Assembly (NCBI RefSeq): GCF_004362715.1
Contig: NZ_SNYC01000004.1
Span: 1,116,001 to 1,180,000, forward strand
From: Pedobacter metabolipauper
GTDB taxonomy: Bacteria > Bacteroidota > Bacteroidia > Sphingobacteriales > Sphingobacteriaceae
Length of the DNA: 64,000 nt
Direction of reading: 5' to 3'
Of this stretch, positions 1-7,920 are shown one piece after another (the stretch's first letter is position 1; the number at the start of each line of letters is the position of its first letter). Under the pieces are notes generated by a model. It was not told where the DNA came from and searched no databases. It saw nothing but the letters and a program-made list of their open reading frames with translations. A program made the translations under genes and the position numbers.

Positions 1-907
1 TTTGGTTGGCGCGGCTGTACCTTGCCAGTGAGTGCATATTCCTTGCGGACTTTTCAAACTTTTGCAGGTTGTCTTCGCTGTTATCCAAAAACAAATACTG
101 ATTGTAAATGTGATTGCAGCTTAACAGCAAACCCACAGGTGCGGCGAACGACAAACGGCAGTCGCTTCGGTCAGTGGATAGTTTTTCAAAACGGGTATCA
201 GCCGATACCGTTCCGGGTAAATCGTCTGTATCGGACAAAGTGTGCAGGCTCAACCTTTTGTTCCCGATACGGACTTCTTCCGTTCCGAGAGCGATGTCCT
301 GCATCGGTGCTCCGGCATCCCTCGATAGTGTTAGGTACTGTTCCAGTAATCCCTGCTTTTCTTCTGTTCCGATGATGTCATCTTCGGTAAGGCGTTGCAG
401 GGTTATGAAACCGCTATCGTTTACGATACGCTCAAATTGTGCTACCGCTTCCATAAAGCGATTTATCGTTTCCTTGTTCCTGATTTCCTTTGGTATCAAT
501 GAACCTTTGCAAAGCGAGCTGAAGTTGCTTTGCATACGCATTCTTTCCTTAGTAGTCTTGGTTAGGAAAAGGTAGCAATAGTGATTTAAGAACGGTCGCT
601 CGTTGAAATGGCGTTGGTAGGACTTAGCTAAAAAACTTTGGTCTTCCTTTGCCAAATCAGGAGCGTAACTTTCTTTGATATACCAATCCTGTTTGTGGAT
701 GATCGTAAAATCCGGCAAAGTCTTGATAGCTTTGTGCCAGGCGGAATGAATGGCCTCATATTCCGCAGAAGCTACCGTAAATAGTTCCGGTAAACGCACT
801 TCAAAACAGGCGGTAATGTCTGCATCTTTGGAAAGAATGCAGTTGTTTTCTACTGCCAGCAAAGGAAACTTGCTTTCCAATGTGGTGGTCTTTGCTACAT
901 TTCTCAT
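1..907 (-). CDS. traG: TraG-family conjugation ATPase, N-terminal part (cut by window edge)
   Basis: About 302 residues are visible, read on the minus strand from an ATG at 905-907 to base 1 without a stop. The protein begins MRNVAKTTTLESKFPLLAVE and continues with the N-terminal domain typical of Bacteroidetes TraG/VirB4-type ATPases, which energise assembly of the mating channel at the inner membrane. The Walker motifs lie outside the window. The start overlaps the traF stop in an ATGA, so translation is probably coupled. The gene continues the tra operon that begins with traA. The family assignment rests on the N-terminal sequence and the position after traE-traF. Confidence 0.85.
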   Translation of the reverse strand, partial: MRNVAKTTTLESKFPLLAVENNCILSKDADITACFEVRLPELFTVASAEYEAIHSAWHKAIKTLPDFTIIHKQDWYIKESYAPDLAKEDQSFLAKSYQRHFNERPFLNHYCYLFLTKTTKERMRMQSNFSSLCKGSLIPKEIRNKETINRFMEAVAQFERIVNDSGFITLQRLTEDDIIGTEEKQGLLEQYLTLSRDAGAPMQDIALGTEEVRIGNKRLSLHTLSDTDDLPGTVSADTRFEKLSTDRSDCRLSFAAPVGLLLSCNHIYNQYLFLDNSEDNLQKFEKSARNMHSLARYSRANQ

Positions 908-1236
908 ACGGCATTCTGTTTAGAAGTGAATTTTAAATAGCGGTGTACAGGCTTGCGACAGATGATGTAACGTGGATGCCGTTTATTGGCAGCTATCTTC
1001 ATCAATCCGTGTTCGCCATATTTCCTATTCAGTGAAAAGGTCTGCCACACAATGAGCGAAGCTCCGCCTGCTCCGAGGAACAGGCAGATGTAGGAGTTTA
1101 CGCCTGCCATATACAGTATCATCACGAGGATTAGCGTACCGAGCAGCCCACCTGCGAAAATGAACAGATATTGTGCTTTCAACCCTTTAAATTCTACTGT
1201 CCTTCCAATGCCTTTGTTTATGTTATAACTGTTCAT
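904..1236 (-). CDS. traF: TraF-like conjugation protein (DUF4133)
   Basis: A small membrane protein of 110 residues starting MNSYNINKGIGRTVEFKGLK. The open frame extends upstream, but this ATG gives the usual DUF4133 length and N terminus. Two hydrophobic stretches (about residues 27-48 and 52-72) are followed by a basic cytoplasmic tail with RKYGEHGL, the hallmark of the family. It sits between traE and traG, as in CTnDOT-like elements. It is presumably a VirB3-like inner-membrane part of the mating channel; that role is inferred from the family and from gene order. Confidence 0.85.
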   Translation of the reverse strand: MNSYNINKGIGRTVEFKGLKAQYLFIFAGGLLGTLILVMILYMAGVNSYICLFLGAGGASLIVWQTFSLNRKYGEHGLMKIAANKRHPRYIICRKPVHRYLKFTSKQNAV

Positions 1237-1247
1237 AAAGCAAAGGA

Positions 1248-1553
1248 TTAAAGGAAGAATGAACGCAGGATGGTAGCCGCCACGATTAAGAAGATACACG
1301 CACCGAACCAGCTCGCCGCAGTTTTCGATGTGTCGGGGTCGCCTGAACTGAATTTGTTGTACACCTTAACGCCTCCGATGAGCCCAACCACCGCACCGAT
1401 GGCGTAGATTAGTTGGGTTGCGGGGTCGAAATAGCTTGTTACCATTTGGGTAGCCTCGTTGATACCTGCCGAACCGTTTCCCTGTGCGAACGCACCAATT
1501 CCTGACAGCATTGCCATTGCTGCCAGCAAAACTTTTTTTCTCTGTTTTTCCAT
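1248..1553 (-). CDS. traE: TraE-like conjugation protein (DUF4134)
   Basis: This 101-residue protein has a clear signal peptide (MEKQRKKVLLAAMAMLSGIG, cleavage likely after AFAQ) and two transmembrane segments near residues 46-66 and 80-100. This is the VirB2-pilin-like pattern of the DUF4134/TraE family. It lies 11 bases before traF on the same strand. Here it is the first gene after the inserted restriction island, so it needs either read-through or its own promoter in the 200 bases upstream, where an ICE repeat element is found. Confidence 0.88.
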   Translation of the reverse strand: MEKQRKKVLLAAMAMLSGIGAFAQGNGSAGINEATQMVTSYFDPATQLIYAIGAVVGLIGGVKVYNKFSSGDPDTSKTAASWFGACIFLIVAATILRSFFL

Positions 1554-1663
1554 AATTGAAACACATTAATTTGTTACTGTTTTCCCGCACTTTGCAGGCT
1601 TTCGGGACAAAGGTGTTATGGAAAGTGAGGCGGTCTAACAAAGTGGCAGTCAGAGGTATTGTT

Positions 1664-1679
1664 TGGCTTTGAGTGGCGG
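1664..1679 (-). promoter_or_regulatory. ICE 16-mer regulatory element, traE copy
   Basis: Read on the minus strand this is CCGCCACTCAAAGCCA, about 110 bases before the traE start. It is one of five near-identical elements placed upstream of ICE operons (see the copies near 10.16, 12.23, 20.32 and 26.29 kb). A second shared block, GACTGCCACTTT, follows 12 bases downstream on the minus strand, as it does in the mobC copy, where it follows after two bases. Function unknown; position suggests a promoter-linked regulator site. Confidence 0.6.
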
Positions 1680-1687
1680 TGAAAACG

Positions 1688-1725
1688 AAAAGAGGCTGTT
1701 TCTAAAAATAGAAACAGCCTCTTTT
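1688..1725 (-). terminator. Rho-independent terminator after hsdM
   Basis: A perfect 15-bp stem (1688-1702 with 1711-1725; core AGAGGCTGTTTC) with an 8-base loop. It lies 31 bases after the hsdM stop. T-rich sequence follows on both strands, so it can act in both directions. It would separate transcription of the restriction island from traE. Confidence 0.85.
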
Positions 1726-1756
1726 TTACTGTGATTTATTAAACTTAAATTAAGTT

Positions 1757-3208
1757 CTAATATTCTCTAATCGTTCTAAAATTTGCTAAAGCACTTTCGA
1801 TGTTTTCAATAATGTCATCAATTAGCACTTCAGGATCGGGTAGATTATCTAAGTCAACCACATTATCACCTTTAAGCCAAAATATATCAAGATTTGTTTT
1901 ATCCCTTTCGATAATTTCATCATATGAATATTTACGCCAACGACCGGTTTCATTTTCATCATTCCAGGTTTCTATTCTTCCTGGGATATTAGCGGCTTTA
2001 TAACATTCTATAAAATCATTTAAATGTTCTTGTTTTAATGGATTCTTTTTGGGGGTATGCCTAATGTTTGTTCGATAATCGTAAATCCAAACATCCTTGG
2101 TTGCAGGAGTATCTGATTTAGACTTTTTTTGAAAGAAAAGGACATTTGATTTTACGCCTTGAGCATAAAAAATCCCGGTAGGCAATCTCAGGATGGTATG
2201 TAAATTTGTGTATTCAAGGAGCTTTTTTCGGATTATTTCACCTGCCCCTCCTTCAAATAATACGTTATCAGGTAAGACAACAGCTGCTCTTCCTTGTTCT
2301 TTCAACATCGTCACTATATGTTGTAAAAAAGAAAGTTGTTTGTTGCTTGTGGTTATCCAAAAATCTTTTCTTAAGAAGTAACCATCTTTTTCTGCTTGTT
2401 TTTTATCCGTAGTTGGTACATCACTACTACTTATTCCAAACGGAGGGTTTGCAAGTACTATGTCAACTTTTTCTGATTCGGATACCTCTCCAATCGCCCT
2501 TTTTAAACTATCCGTAACTTCTATTTCAGGAGTTTCCTTTAAATCACCTACACCATGAAGAAAGAGATTCATCAAACATAGACGAGCAGTAGCTTTCTCG
2601 ATTTCCCAACCTTTGAATGTATGGAATTTCAAAAACTCTTGTTGTGTTTTCGTTAGTTTAGTTTTTTTTAAGTGATTTAGAACACCCAAAAAGAAACCAC
2701 CTGTGCCACAGGATGGATCTGCAACTTTTTCCGTTGGTTTAGGTTGTATGCATTCAACCATTGCGTTAATTACCGATCGAGGTGTAAAATATTGACCGGC
2801 TCCGCTATTTTCTGCATTTTTTTGTAATAAGGATTCGTAAATTTCCCCTTTTACGTCTATTTCCTGTGACGTCCAGTCTTCTTCGTCAATTAAACTGATT
2901 AATCTTTTAAGCTTAACGGAATCGTGTATTTTGTTTAATGCTCCAGCGAATATTTTACTAAGCATCCCGCCTGAATTGGAAAGTTTTTTTAATATCGATT
3001 CGTATGTCTCTATTATTTGATTAGAAGCTTTTAATTCTTGCCAATCACAACCATCCGGAATTTGATATTGACTTTTATTTTCATCCGCCATTTTGAGGAA
3101 TAGCAAATAAGTAAGCTGCTCCAGATAATCGCCATAACCTAATCCGTCATCACGAAGTGTATCGCAAAATGACCAGATTTTTGCTACTAATATGTTTGTT
3201 GATGCCAT
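1757..3208 (-). CDS. hsdM: Type I restriction-modification methyltransferase subunit (HsdM)
   Basis: This is an N6-adenine DNA methyltransferase of 483 residues, a normal HsdM length. Visible motifs are GQYFTPR (138-144, typical of HsdM), the SAM-binding motif DPSCGTGGF (164-172) and the catalytic NPPF (254-257). The N-terminal helical HsdM domain occupies about residues 5-125. With HsdS it would form a sequence-specific adenine methylase. It is the last gene of the hsdS-ATPase-HNH-hsdM operon, 14 bases after the HNH gene. No hsdR is present in the operon or elsewhere in the window, so the partner effector is probably the ATPase/HNH pair. No broken motif is seen. Confidence 0.95.
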   Translation of the reverse strand: MASTNILVAKIWSFCDTLRDDGLGYGDYLEQLTYLLFLKMADENKSQYQIPDGCDWQELKASNQIIETYESILKKLSNSGGMLSKIFAGALNKIHDSVKLKRLISLIDEEDWTSQEIDVKGEIYESLLQKNAENSGAGQYFTPRSVINAMVECIQPKPTEKVADPSCGTGGFFLGVLNHLKKTKLTKTQQEFLKFHTFKGWEIEKATARLCLMNLFLHGVGDLKETPEIEVTDSLKRAIGEVSESEKVDIVLANPPFGISSSDVPTTDKKQAEKDGYFLRKDFWITTSNKQLSFLQHIVTMLKEQGRAAVVLPDNVLFEGGAGEIIRKKLLEYTNLHTILRLPTGIFYAQGVKSNVLFFQKKSKSDTPATKDVWIYDYRTNIRHTPKKNPLKQEHLNDFIECYKAANIPGRIETWNDENETGRWRKYSYDEIIERDKTNLDIFWLKGDNVVDLDNLPDPEVLIDDIIENIESALANFRTIREY

Positions 3209-3222
3209 TTTTTCTTAATTTA

Positions 3223-4119
3223 TTATACTAATACTCGTTCTACATCTTTAAGCCAACTATATTCGTCATCTTTAATTTTTTCTTTCACAAAGTTTCTTAC
3301 AATCATTGAATATGGTTCTGTGTATTTCGAATAGTTGTGAAGAAGAAGAAAACACTCGTCTATTTTCTCATCTCTTCTTACAGGATCATTAATATTGTTT
3401 TTAATATAGTTATGTGCTTTTTTTACTGCTATTTCACAATTTGACCAAATCTTACTTCTTCCTCTACGTAGCGGTGTATGATCCAAACCATAAAATTTTA
3501 TAGAAAGTGTAGCTTTTTTATTATACAAGGGATTATCTTCTTCATTATATGTGGGATAAGGATCTCCATTTTGATCAAACGATATTAAAGTTACATCTCT
3601 TGGTTTTACCGGATCAATAAGGAGAGGCCTTTCGCAATCGCATTCTTCATCTCCCGTTTGAGCCAAGCCATCACCATCTAGTGGAAAGAAATTTCCTTTA
3701 CCATAAACCTCATTTTCTGCATCAAATCTATCTTTTCTAAGTTTGTTAACCAATGAACCTGCGAAACGAAAATTAGTCCAACTATATGAAAGCCACCAAT
3801 AACCATCTTCAAGAATTACAGCTCCATCTTCAGATTTAGATTCAGCTTTAGGTCGGAAGTGTTCAATCTCCCATTCACTAGAACTTTCAGGAGCTTCAGA
3901 ATACCAGCATTTATGACCAGATAATTCTGATAATGCAGGGTACAGCTCTCTCCAAATATTATTTCTAGACCAATAGGCACTTCTTTGCTTTTTGGTCATT
4001 ATACGAATATCATTTAAACATTGTTCGGCGCGTTGAACCCAATCATCAAAGCTGCCAGGATGGTTTCCATCAAGACTCTCGAATTTATTTCTTAAATCAG
4101 ATAAATTTATTACTCTCAT
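3223..4119 (-). CDS. HNH endonuclease of the restriction island (PtuB / TIGR02646-like)
   Basis: This 298-residue protein has an HNH-type core: CWYSE at 71-75, EIEHFRPK at 84-91 (H87 the likely catalytic His), SWTNFRF at 113-119 (N116), then a Cys-containing DEECDCERPLLIDP stretch. The EHFRPK signature is that of the retron/Septu-associated HNH family. The usual CxxC before it is reduced to CWYS, so zinc binding may differ. Its start overlaps the ATPase stop (ATGA), which indicates a coupled toxin-like effector pair as in Septu PtuA-PtuB. Predicted role: DNA or RNA cleavage controlled by the ATPase and perhaps by the methylase complex. The family match comes from motifs only. Confidence 0.8.
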   Translation of the reverse strand: MRVINLSDLRNKFESLDGNHPGSFDDWVQRAEQCLNDIRIMTKKQRSAYWSRNNIWRELYPALSELSGHKCWYSEAPESSSEWEIEHFRPKAESKSEDGAVILEDGYWWLSYSWTNFRFAGSLVNKLRKDRFDAENEVYGKGNFFPLDGDGLAQTGDEECDCERPLLIDPVKPRDVTLISFDQNGDPYPTYNEEDNPLYNKKATLSIKFYGLDHTPLRRGRSKIWSNCEIAVKKAHNYIKNNINDPVRRDEKIDECFLLLHNYSKYTEPYSMIVRNFVKEKIKDDEYSWLKDVERVLV

Positions 4120-5723
4120 GTTAATTCATCTTTTTGAATTAATTTTAAAACACGTTCTGCGGCCTTAGTGCTTTGTTCGGCTAATAACTGCTTTTCTGTT
4201 TCTGTTAATTCAGTTTTGCCAAAGATTTCTAATTTTGACATCTCAGCTAAATAAGCTTTGAAGGACTTGTCTTCAACCTCTTCATAAAAACCATAATCTT
4301 CTAACTCGGCTTTTAATTTTTGATACTCATCATATTCAACTTCATTTAATTTCTCTCTCATTAAACGGCCTTGCAAATATCTTTTACGATTTAATTTTTC
4401 TTGAGTCTTCTTATCCAATATAGTTGGGAGGCCAAATAAAGGACTGGTTAATATCCCTGCCACACCCAAGCCTTTCGGACTAATATCTGGTTCTGTTACC
4501 TCAGTGTTATAATTCCCATCTCTTTTAAATACTCTTACTTGTTCTTTTTCCATACCGCCGATTACTAACGGGTCATGCGTACAAAAAACGATTTGAGTTT
4601 TGGCAGATTTACTCACGACATTTTCTAAAAACTCAAGATATTTCCATTTCCATAATGGATTTAAATGTGTATCTGGCTCATCTAATAGAATAAGCGCTTC
4701 ATCATCTTTTGTGAATTTTAGAAGTCCTAGAACTGTAATTAATTGCTTTTCCCCTTCACTTAATTCACCCATAGCGAGTTCTCCGGGTACATGTTCTTTA
4801 AGAACCTTTATTCTAACATCTTGATCCTCTACTAATTCGGAGTAATGCAAACTGCAAAGAGCATTAAATAAAGTTATCTTATTTTTATACTTCATGTCTA
4901 CAAATACTCTAATGGCCTCTTTGTCCTTTAGAAAAAGAAAAAGTCTATTTAAGGTTTCTCTTTTGTTCAAGGAGCCTCTCACAATTTCTTTGTAGAACAT
5001 TGGCGCTATCGAGAAATTCCATAGATCTTCGATAAATCTTCGGACAAGGCCATCGGCATTCCAAAAGCGATCTAAATCCTTTCTAGATTTTGACCAATTC
5101 GGTTGTTTCAACATAAAAAGGGCAGATCCAAAATCAACAATATCCAGCTCATTACGTAAAAAATCTATGGTTTCCTTCTCTCTTTCATCAAAAAGATAAA
5201 AAGCTATCAAGGCAAAACTTGCATGTATTGGCTCAACCAAAAAAATGCGAGGCATTTCATTAAAGTCTTCATATTTCGATTCTGAATTCATCATCTTTTT
5301 AAATTGCAAAAGCTTATGATCAGCATATAAAGATTTTAATCGTTCACTTAGGCCAGAGTAGTAAACGAAAACATGGCTTGGAAGATATTTATCTTTGTTT
5401 TTAAAAAAAAGTGTCTTTGATTTCAATTTTTCTCCATCAATAAAAAAAGTATATCCATCTGTCACCGAAAAGTCCACTTCAATTGTCCTTTCTCTACATG
5501 TATATTTAATATTATATTCAAAAGGTTGACTTTGTTTGTAAAGTAAGGGAGCCCTCTCTAAATCCAAATCCCGGAAAATAATTACAATAGCTTCCATGAA
5601 ATTTGATTTTCCAGTAGCATTCGCACCTAACAGAACCGTTTCCATTGATTTTTCTCCAAAATCAAAATGAAAGTTTTCAAGGTTTTTGAAGCTCCCCTTA
5701 ATATGAACTTGATTAATTTTCAT
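4116..5723 (-). CDS. AAA-family ATPase associated with a restriction system (PtuA-like)
   Basis: An ABC/SMC-like ATPase of 535 residues. It shows Walker A GANATGKSN (33-41), the signature LSEGEKQL (321-328), Walker B ALILLDEPDTHLNP (343-356) and a switch histidine in FCTHDP (H383). The architecture matches AAA15/21-type ATPases such as PtuA of Septu and the TIGRFAM class named restriction system-associated AAA ATPase (recalled as TIGR04435, not checked). The C-terminal 130 residues are charged and helical. It overlaps hsdS by 11 bases and the HNH gene by 4, so all are translated together. Inferred role: sensing invading or unmodified DNA and licensing the HNH nuclease. Confidence 0.85.
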   Translation of the reverse strand: MKINQVHIKGSFKNLENFHFDFGEKSMETVLLGANATGKSNFMEAIVIIFRDLDLERAPLLYKQSQPFEYNIKYTCRERTIEVDFSVTDGYTFFIDGEKLKSKTLFFKNKDKYLPSHVFVYYSGLSERLKSLYADHKLLQFKKMMNSESKYEDFNEMPRIFLVEPIHASFALIAFYLFDEREKETIDFLRNELDIVDFGSALFMLKQPNWSKSRKDLDRFWNADGLVRRFIEDLWNFSIAPMFYKEIVRGSLNKRETLNRLFLFLKDKEAIRVFVDMKYKNKITLFNALCSLHYSELVEDQDVRIKVLKEHVPGELAMGELSEGEKQLITVLGLLKFTKDDEALILLDEPDTHLNPLWKWKYLEFLENVVSKSAKTQIVFCTHDPLVIGGMEKEQVRVFKRDGNYNTEVTEPDISPKGLGVAGILTSPLFGLPTILDKKTQEKLNRKRYLQGRLMREKLNEVEYDEYQKLKAELEDYGFYEEVEDKSFKAYLAEMSKLEIFGKTELTETEKQLLAEQSTKAAERVLKLIQKDELT

Positions 5724-7509
5724 TTTTAAAAGATAAAAGGGATTCAGTTTCTGATTTTATTTCCACAATTTGATCAGCTATTTCTTTTAGTTCACTATAG
5801 AATCTTTCAACATCACCTTCAGTCGAAGAATTCTCCCAAAGTTCTTGAACTGTTATTGGTGATTTTGATTCTTTCAATATTTCTAGTAAAGATTTCTTTT
5901 CTTTCATTTGTGTTGTTTGTTTTGTTTTTGCACGAGGTATTTGCTTTTGAATCTTTAAATGTTCAATTCTTTCTTTATCTAGAATTTTTAGCAGATCCAA
6001 AACAGATTCATTCGAGTTGTAATTAACAATCCTTCCTTCAAATGCTCTTTTCAATAGTGAGTGCCTCAGTATAATAATATTATCTAAAGTAGTTGTGATT
6101 GATTTTTCTAAATTTTCAACCAAAGTAAATTGATAATCAAGCATCTGTACAATGGCTAACTGTTCTTGTTTGGACGGAATAGCAAAAGGTGTTTGACGGA
6201 TATTACCCATAGATAACGAGGGCTGAGCAACTGCTTTTGCGCTAACTAATAACAGCTCTTTTCCGCGAGGAGACTGATAAAAATATTCAAGAAATTTGCT
6301 ATCTATATTGCCATATGGCCTAGCCATCCCAATGTTGGGTCCAAGGAAGAAAATATTATTTTGAGGAATAGTTCCAACATTTCCTGTACCAGCACCTACA
6401 AATACAATTATTAGTTCTCCACCATACAGTTGTGATCTTTTTAAATGCGAAACAGATTCGGCTACTACCTTTGAATATTTTGTCTTTTTAAATCCCTTTG
6501 CACCAACGTTTTCTGCTTTTATTACCGGAAGATCACCCTTTTCGGTATATTTTACATATTTAGTATACTCAAAGCCTGCTAACTTTGTAACAAAAGTAAT
6601 GAAGCCTAATTGAGTCCATTCCCATCCACTTGGTATAGCCCACATTTTAGATGTATGTTCTTCTGAGGTCTTATCGGGCACAATTGGTTTACTGGGTCTA
6701 GAAGGACGTATTTTTTGTTTTGAATCTTTTTCCCAGTCTATAATTGCTGATTTCCAATCACTTAAATCTACCTCAAATTTTGTTTGACGTTCTACATCAA
6801 TATCATCGAGAATTCTTTTTGCAGGTTCTGGATTAGTTTCCATCCGCCAATGCTCCGTTAACCTTCCTTCAAATGCTTTTTTTGATATGCTTTGCTTATA
6901 AATTTTTAATTGTCCACTTGCTTTGTTTAGCATTGATTCAGCTTCATCAAGTCTACTGAACAAGGATTTTATTTGCGAGACGATTGCTTTTTGTTCGCCC
7001 ATGCCAGTAAGTGGTATTTTGATACTTCTAACTTGGGTCAAATTAACTCTGGATCTGGTAGTTCCTTTCGTTATATTCTTCAATTGATTCTGAACAATCT
7101 CGCTATTGATTAGGTACAATAAGTAATCTGTATCGATGATTTTACTTGGCCTCAATCTTATTAAATCGGCAACAATAATCCCAAAAGGATATTTCGCGGG
7201 TACTTTACAAGCTAATCCTAATGGCTCACCTAACTTCGTAATAATAATATCACCTTCTTTAAAAGAATGCCTTTCCAGTTCGATACTTTTTGCACTGGTA
7301 ACATATTGTATATTTTTATCCAAAAAGTGTCCAGCTTTTATATTCTGAATTTTAAATACAGGAATACCTTTATCTTGATAATCAGACGATTTTAAGTTTG
7401 AACCAAATGGACCATCAACGATATCTGCTTTTGAATTAACTACGATATCACTTAGAGATACCCATATCCAACCCTTTGGTAAATTATATATGTCTTGTTC
7501 TTCTTTCAT
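5713..7509 (-). CDS. hsdS: Type I restriction specificity subunit (HsdS) with C-terminal extension
   Basis: This DNA-recognition subunit of 598 residues is longer than a usual HsdS (about 400-450). Two target-recognition domains are seen (about 10-180 and 290-460). Each is followed by a helical conserved repeat ending in FEGR (213-216, FEGRL; 490-493, FEGRI), which sets the spacing of a bipartite site. A linker rich in Lys/Pro precedes a further domain (about 539-590, LLEILKESKSPITVQELWEN) that looks like a winged helix; this may dock the ATPase/HNH pair. It is the first gene of the operon after the XRE regulator, with 77 bases between them holding an operator-like repeat. Confidence 0.92.
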   Translation of the reverse strand: MKEEQDIYNLPKGWIWVSLSDIVVNSKADIVDGPFGSNLKSSDYQDKGIPVFKIQNIKAGHFLDKNIQYVTSAKSIELERHSFKEGDIIITKLGEPLGLACKVPAKYPFGIIVADLIRLRPSKIIDTDYLLYLINSEIVQNQLKNITKGTTRSRVNLTQVRSIKIPLTGMGEQKAIVSQIKSLFSRLDEAESMLNKASGQLKIYKQSISKKAFEGRLTEHWRMETNPEPAKRILDDIDVERQTKFEVDLSDWKSAIIDWEKDSKQKIRPSRPSKPIVPDKTSEEHTSKMWAIPSGWEWTQLGFITFVTKLAGFEYTKYVKYTEKGDLPVIKAENVGAKGFKKTKYSKVVAESVSHLKRSQLYGGELIIVFVGAGTGNVGTIPQNNIFFLGPNIGMARPYGNIDSKFLEYFYQSPRGKELLLVSAKAVAQPSLSMGNIRQTPFAIPSKQEQLAIVQMLDYQFTLVENLEKSITTTLDNIIILRHSLLKRAFEGRIVNYNSNESVLDLLKILDKERIEHLKIQKQIPRAKTKQTTQMKEKKSLLEILKESKSPITVQELWENSSTEGDVERFYSELKEIADQIVEIKSETESLLSFKNEN

Positions 7510-7541
7510 TTTTAATCTTTTACAAAAGATTTGCTTTTAAA

Positions 7542-7559
7542 ATTCGCATAATGCATTAT
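7542..7559. promoter_or_regulatory. Operator-like site before hsdS
   Basis: ATTCGCATAATGCATTAT contains the small inverted repeat GCAT-A-ATGC. It matches the site upstream of the XRE gene (reverse complement ATTCGCATAGAATGCGTATT) over its left half and its ATGC core. Placed in the XRE-hsdS gap, it could let the XRE protein also control the island operon. Confidence 0.5.
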
Positions 7560-7586
7560 ACCTCAAAGATCTGTTTGAGATAATAA

Positions 7587-7790
7587 TTAATTTAGCTTGG
7601 TGGAGTTCAATAACTCTTTAATATCCACCTGTAAAAGCAATGCTATTTGAGCTAATGTTTCGACAGACGGCTGGATTTCATTAGTACACCATCGAGATAC
7701 TGTACTTTCACTTTTGCCCAATTCTTTTGCCAACCATTTACTTGTTTTTGATTGCTCAACTAATATACTTTTCAGTCGATTGATTTTCAT
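7587..7790 (-). CDS. Small XRE-family transcriptional regulator of the island
   Basis: A 67-residue, single-domain helix-turn-helix protein. The HTH lies at about residues 17-37 (WLAKELGKSESTVSRWC), followed by an XRE-type tail (ETLAQIALLLQVDIKELL). Such regulators often precede restriction loci and delay nuclease expression until modification is established, like C proteins. It stands just upstream of hsdS on the same strand, and similar inverted repeats flank it on both sides. Autoregulation is inferred from these repeats. Confidence 0.85.
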   Translation of the reverse strand: MKINRLKSILVEQSKTSKWLAKELGKSESTVSRWCTNEIQPSVETLAQIALLLQVDIKELLNSTKLN

Positions 7791-7806
7791 TTCACGCTAT
7801 TTAATA

Positions 7807-7852
7807 CGCATTCTATGCGAATTTAATGTTATTAATAACATTAACAAAGTAT
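7807..7852 (-). promoter_or_regulatory. XRE gene promoter with two palindromes
   Basis: On the minus strand a -7-like ATACTTTG (7845-7852) is followed by a perfect 22-bp palindrome (7823-7844; half TTAATGTTATT) at the predicted transcription start. A second inverted repeat, CGCAT-TCT-ATGCG (7807-7819), is related to the site before hsdS. The layout suggests repression by at least one dimeric regulator. No -33 element is obvious. Confidence 0.5.
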
Positions 7853-7920
7853 ATAGGGGAGATTTATAAAATTAGATGCTTAGTGTCGTAAGATTGAGAA
7901 GATTAAAAAAGGGAGTTTGC

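Noticed and set aside
114-575. Plus-strand open frame of 153 codons
   Set aside because: It lies antisense to the traG coding region, whose protein has clear family sequence; the plus-strand product has none.
1757-7509. An ordinary type I restriction-modification system
   Set aside because: hsdM and hsdS are intact, but no gene with HsdR features (PD-(D/E)xK plus DEAD-box motor) exists in the operon or in the window.
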